From: Methanosarcinales archaeon
Lineage (GTDB): Archaea > Halobacteriota > Methanosarcinia > Methanosarcinales > Methanogasteraceae
Assembly: GCA_030609345.1 (NCBI GenBank)
Contig: JAUWCK010000010.1
Span: forward strand, 1-16,015
Reading direction: 5' to 3'
DNA length: 16,015 bases
A program made the translations under genes and the position numbers. A model generated the notes under the pieces. The model did no database searches, had not been told where the DNA came from, and saw only the letters and a program-made list of their open reading frames with translations. Below are positions 13,515 through 16,015 of the stretch, in pieces (position 1 is the stretch's first letter; each line of letters starts with the position of its first letter).

Positions 13515-13891
13515 TCGATCCCGGATGATGTTTCTATCGCTTCTGAGAGCTCCAACGTTTCCAACGTCTCGGGAGTTTCAGAAGTTTCCGGTGTCTTTTC
13601 GGGTTCGAATATCGCCATGATCCCTGAATCCCCGGGATCGAGGATGGTCAGCGCAGCAATGTTAAACGGCTTCCCGCACGCAATGCCGAGGTCGATGCCC
13701 ATTCCAGGATATTCTATAATCGCGGTGTTGGAATCCTGTATCTCTGCCCTCATACGAGCAGGGCAGTTTGCAGCAAGCACAACCGTTGTATCGCTGTTAT
13801 TTTTTACGGCGTCCCTGCTTACGTTTGATCCGATGAGAACCTTGCCGGATCTGATTGTTTTTCTCAGTGCTTTATTTAGATCGATGTCCAT
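13511..13891 (-). CDS. rpl30e: 50S ribosomal protein L30e (eL30) with unusual C-terminal tail
   Basis: An L7Ae/L30e-type RNA-binding protein of the large subunit. Residues 1-97 cover the fold: MDIDLNKALRKTIRSGKVLI, GSNVSRDAVKNNSDTTVVLA, ANCPARMRAEI (41-51), the GMGIDLGIACGKPF motif (63-76) and LTILDPGDSGIM. The family usually ends here at about 100 residues. This protein continues for 29 acidic, Thr/Ser/Glu-rich residues (TPETSETPETLETLELSEAI) encoded by near-repeats of GAAAC/GAGAC triplets. It is translationally coupled to nusA. Upstream, a TATA-like TTAATAAA at 13922-13929 could start transcription of the ribosomal unit. Confidence 0.9.
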   Translation of the reverse strand: MDIDLNKALRKTIRSGKVLIGSNVSRDAVKNNSDTTVVLAANCPARMRAEIQDSNTAIIEYPGMGIDLGIACGKPFNIAALTILDPGDSGIMAIFEPEKTPETSETPETLETLELSEAIETSSGIE

Positions 13892-13920
13892 TCATTTCAA
13901 CTCTTTTTTTTGAACTGCAG

Positions 13921-13929
13921 TTTTATTAA
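13921..13929 (-). promoter_or_regulatory. TATA-like box before rpl30e
   Basis: Minus strand TTAATAAAA within the 56-bp gap between cmk and rpl30e. A start site about 27 nt downstream would give a leader of less than 10 nt. It may drive the rpl30e-nusA-rps12-rps7 unit independently of cmk. Confidence 0.4.
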
Positions 13930-13947
13930 GAAGACTGGTGTGTCACT

Positions 13948-14490
13948 CTACTTATGCGTTTGGTGTGCATCCACAGCCGCCGCAACGATTCTGGCAACTC
14001 CGTGCTGATCCCAGTTTCCTGAGTTGATCACGAGATCATATACGATAGGGTCATCGACATCGATGCCGTAATATTTCTCATACCGCGCGGCTTCGCACAA
14101 CTCCCTCTCCCGGATCTGGGTAGCTGCATCCGAAACTGGTATCCCCTCGCGATGTGAAACCCGCGCTGCCCGAACGTCCAGCGGTGCTGTCACGAATACG
14201 GCGAGATCAGGGTCTGCCATCCATGCCGAGAGCCTGCCCTCGAGAATCACATCCGCAGCCTCACTCCTCGCATCCGAGGCGATCTCCTTCTGGAACCGGT
14301 CGATCTCCCGGTCGATCTCCTCATTATCTGAGGCGGATGCTCCGAACTCCTCAAGCGTCAGTCCCCTATCCTTTGCCATCTTCCGAAAGATGTCCCCTGC
14401 CGAGACAACTCGGGCACCGATGCGTCTCGACAGGATCGCGGATACCGTGCTGGTTCCGCTTCCGGGCAGTCCACTTATCGTGATGATCAT
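13948..14490 (-). CDS. cmk: Cytidylate kinase (archaeal type)
   Basis: Phosphorylates CMP and dCMP with ATP in pyrimidine nucleotide metabolism. The 180-residue length and the start MIITISGLPGSGTSTVSAIL, with the P-loop GLPGSGTST at 7-15, are those of the short archaeal enzyme. Further family features are VVSAGDIFRKMAKDRGLTLEEF (28-49), VILEGRLSAWM (about 85-95) and the lid-like region RIVAAAVD-preceded RERELCEAARYEKYYGIDV (127-145). It follows dUTPase by 26 bp and precedes rpl30e by 56 bp. No Shine-Dalgarno sequence is seen; an AAATAT stretch about 26 nt upstream may allow a leaderless start. Confidence 0.9.
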   Translation of the reverse strand: MIITISGLPGSGTSTVSAILSRRIGARVVSAGDIFRKMAKDRGLTLEEFGASASDNEEIDREIDRFQKEIASDARSEAADVILEGRLSAWMADPDLAVFVTAPLDVRAARVSHREGIPVSDAATQIRERELCEAARYEKYYGIDVDDPIVYDLVINSGNWDQHGVARIVAAAVDAHQTHK

Positions 14491-14516
14491 CAGTATCCGG
14501 ATTGTCTCACGGATAT

Positions 14517-15056
14517 TTAGTCATATCGGGGGTGAGCCAGATACCCCTGATACACGCCAGCATACCCCTCTGTCTCGCTTGCAAGCCCCATAAACAGCAG
14601 TTGCACGACACGCGCACCGCGCTTCAGCCTGAACCCTGCCTCATTAAACACGATGAGCAGGCACTCGCTCTTTCCCTCGTAGCCGGCATCCCAGACCGCG
14701 GTCTCGACGCTCACTGCGCACCGTAATAGACTCGATCTCGGTCGTGCGATCGCGATCGCGTCCTTTGGAATGTGCACGATCTCTCTGGAGACGATCTTGT
14801 AACTGCCAGCAGGGAGATCGATCCAGCCGTCGTCATCGAATGCGAGTTCGGTGCATTCCGAGAGCACCCGTTCGCTGTTCTCGAAGGCGATTGCGCCCGC
14901 ACCAGAGCCAGAACCTGCACCCGCAAACGCAAAGATGTGATCGACTGTGAGTTCGCAGCCGTTCACCTGTATCTGCATATCAGGATCGATCATATCTTCA
15001 ACAAGCGGAGGATCAAGCTTCATCAGTTCGTCAATCTCATTCTTTGATAGGATCAT
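14517..15056 (-). CDS. dut: Deoxyuridine 5'-triphosphate nucleotidohydrolase (dUTPase, Dcd/Dut superfamily)
   Basis: Hydrolyses dUTP to dUMP and pyrophosphate, keeping uracil out of DNA and supplying the thymidylate precursor. The 179 residues show MILSKNEIDELM (1-12), IDPDMQIQVNGCELTVDHIF (23-42), PRSSLLR (106-112), the catalytic-site-type VWDAGYEGKS (121-130, Asp123) and GARVVQLLFM (147-156). The glutamate that dCTP deaminases use just after this motif is replaced by Ile in LLIVFN (133-138), so dUTPase rather than deaminase activity is inferred. A Gly/Ala/Ser-rich insert (AGAGSGSGAGA, 45-55) is unusual. Its start overlaps the stop of the DHH gene by 4 nt (ATGA), indicating an operon. Confidence 0.82.
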   Translation of the reverse strand: MILSKNEIDELMKLDPPLVEDMIDPDMQIQVNGCELTVDHIFAFAGAGSGSGAGAIAFENSERVLSECTELAFDDDGWIDLPAGSYKIVSREIVHIPKDAIAIARPRSSLLRCAVSVETAVWDAGYEGKSECLLIVFNEAGFRLKRGARVVQLLFMGLASETEGYAGVYQGYLAHPRYD

Positions 15057-16015
15057 TGTGGTTCACCACCAAGCTGCGCACCAACAAGCGAGTCCGCAGT
15101 CGATATGAATGCATCTGCCGTGCCTTTCGGGATTGCAGCGCCAGAAGCGATGCTGTGCCCGCCGCCCCTGCCGCCCACCGACTCGGAAGCGATCCGCAGC
15201 ACCTCCGCAAGATCAAGCCCGCGTGCGACCAGGTACTTCGTGCCCCTGGCAGATATCTTGATCTTACCATCGCTATGGTTAAGGACGATGCATGGCTGAT
15301 CCGGGTACAGAAATCCGGTAACCGTGCTTGCGATGATGCCTGTGCCCTCCGCATCATCAAGCATCAGGTACTTGATATGGTCACCGTGCATGATGCTCGG
15401 CTCGGCTGCCTTCATCTCGCTGACAAGGGCGCGCTGGTAATCAACAACCGCTCTTCTGGCATGGGAAACGCCTGCCGGATCCCGGAGACAGAGCGAGAGC
15501 GCGATAGCCGTGTCGTTTAACCGTGCGCACGCATGTAAGCATGATATGAAGTCATCGACATTGGAGATCACCTCGCAGCGCAATGTATACACGTCACCGA
15601 TGAGACTAACGATTGCATCAGGACTGCTCCTCTGCAGCAACTTCAGTGTAAGTGCTGTTGCAAGTTTTCGGAGCTGCGGTTCGACAAGTTCGCTTAATCT
15701 GCCGCTCACGCCCACTTCACCGAGAAACTCGCTTACCTTCGCAGCATCGCCTGTGATATCGAGATAGATATCGATGTTCTGTTCAAGAATGTCAGACACG
15801 TCCCCGTCCCCGATCCGAATCCCTTTCTTCACAGATATGATCCCGTTCTGCATGCCGTCTGCAAGGATGTCTGCGTTCGCACCGATCATCAGTTGCTTAT
15901 CCCCGATCGCGCCCGCTATGGCAAGTCCTGATAGGTCGATATTCTCGCTACTGATCCCTTTCGCAACCGCATAGACCGCACCGGACGCTGAGAGCTCGAA
16001 TGCGCCATCGATCCC
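15053..16015 (-). CDS. RecJ-like DHH-superfamily single-strand exonuclease (5' partial)
   Basis: The C-terminal 320 residues of an archaeal RecJ/GAN-like phosphoesterase. The frame is open to the right edge, so the start is outside the window and the ATG at 15889 is internal. The visible part begins in the DHH domain with ASGAVYAVAKG and LAIAGAIGDKQ and ends with a DHHA1 domain: YLMLDDAEGTGIIASTVTGF, ISARGTKYLVARGLDLAEVL and the nucleic-acid-binding GGRGGGHSIASGAAIPKG near the C-terminus. The catalytic DHH motif itself would lie in the missing part. Archaeal relatives act as 5'-3' or 3'-5' single-strand nucleases at the replisome or in repair. It is co-transcribed with dUTPase, a plausible DNA-maintenance pairing. 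Confidence 0.85.
   Translation of the reverse strand, partial: GIDGAFELSASGAVYAVAKGISSENIDLSGLAIAGAIGDKQLMIGANADILADGMQNGIISVKKGIRIGDGDVSDILEQNIDIYLDITGDAAKVSEFLGEVGVSGRLSELVEPQLRKLATALTLKLLQRSSPDAIVSLIGDVYTLRCEVISNVDDFISCLHACARLNDTAIALSLCLRDPAGVSHARRAVVDYQRALVSEMKAAEPSIMHGDHIKYLMLDDAEGTGIIASTVTGFLYPDQPCIVLNHSDGKIKISARGTKYLVARGLDLAEVLRIASESVGGRGGGHSIASGAAIPKGTADAFISTADSLVGAQLGGEPQ

Noticed and set aside
13107..13913. A 268-residue plus-strand reading frame opposite rpl30e and nusA
   Set aside because: The minus-strand genes are unmistakable ribosomal-cluster members; the plus-strand translation resembles no family and is low in typical protein features.

Overview
The window reads as chromosomal DNA of a euryarchaeon, most likely a methanogen or a methane/alkane-oxidising relative (Methanomicrobia-type). 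The evidence is the gene content: an NrpR nitrogen repressor, Alba chromatin protein, archaeal L30e/NusA/S12/S7 ribosomal cluster, archaeal cytidylate kinase, archaeal-type dUTPase, an archaeal RecJ-like DHH protein, a PGF-CTERM surface anchor, and TATA-like boxes with either Shine-Dalgarno-led or leaderless starts. Species cannot be fixed from the sequence alone.

Layout, left to right. (1) 1-1844: the 3' end of nrpR (+) faces a two-gene minus-strand operon, alba followed by an alkaline-phosphatase-superfamily protein, overlapping by an ATGA. (2) 1845-2353: a 509-bp spacer with no gene, filled with palindromic repeats. (3) 2354-6322 (-): a five-gene nickel/cobalt ECF-type uptake operon transcribed in the order DUF4198 surface protein (NikK-like), small membrane-anchored NikL-like protein, CbiM/NikM, CbiQ, CbiO. 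The DUF4198 gene has a strong ribosome binding site and a candidate operator upstream. Nickel would serve coenzyme F430 and hydrogenase/CODH, cobalt would serve corrinoids; the NikK/NikL pair favours nickel. (4) 6597-7647: a 1.05-kb IS481-like insertion sequence with clear terminal inverted repeats and a transposase broken by two frameshifts. (5) 7747-11600 (+): a PAP2/AUR1-like membrane phosphatase with a C-terminal zinc ribbon, a LolA-like lipoprotein with a DUF4367-like C-terminus, ThiL thiamine-monophosphate kinase, and a NitT/TauT-type ABC ATPase without its permease or binding protein. (6) 11601-12051: a 451-bp spacer between convergent genes, carrying the same two repeat families as the first spacer. 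(7) 12052-16015 (-): a RecJ-like DHH protein (start outside the window), dUTPase, cytidylate kinase, then L30e, NusA, S12, S7.

The most notable points are: three extracytoplasmic parts of the metal transporter that all place a histidine at or next to the predicted mature N-terminus; a PGF-CTERM sorting signal on the DUF4198 protein; a phosphatase-superfamily protein whose usual C-terminal segment appears at its N-terminus (apparent circular permutation); and interspersed palindromic repeat families, one short member of which forms the first codons of cbiO. No CRISPR array, tRNA or rRNA was seen.
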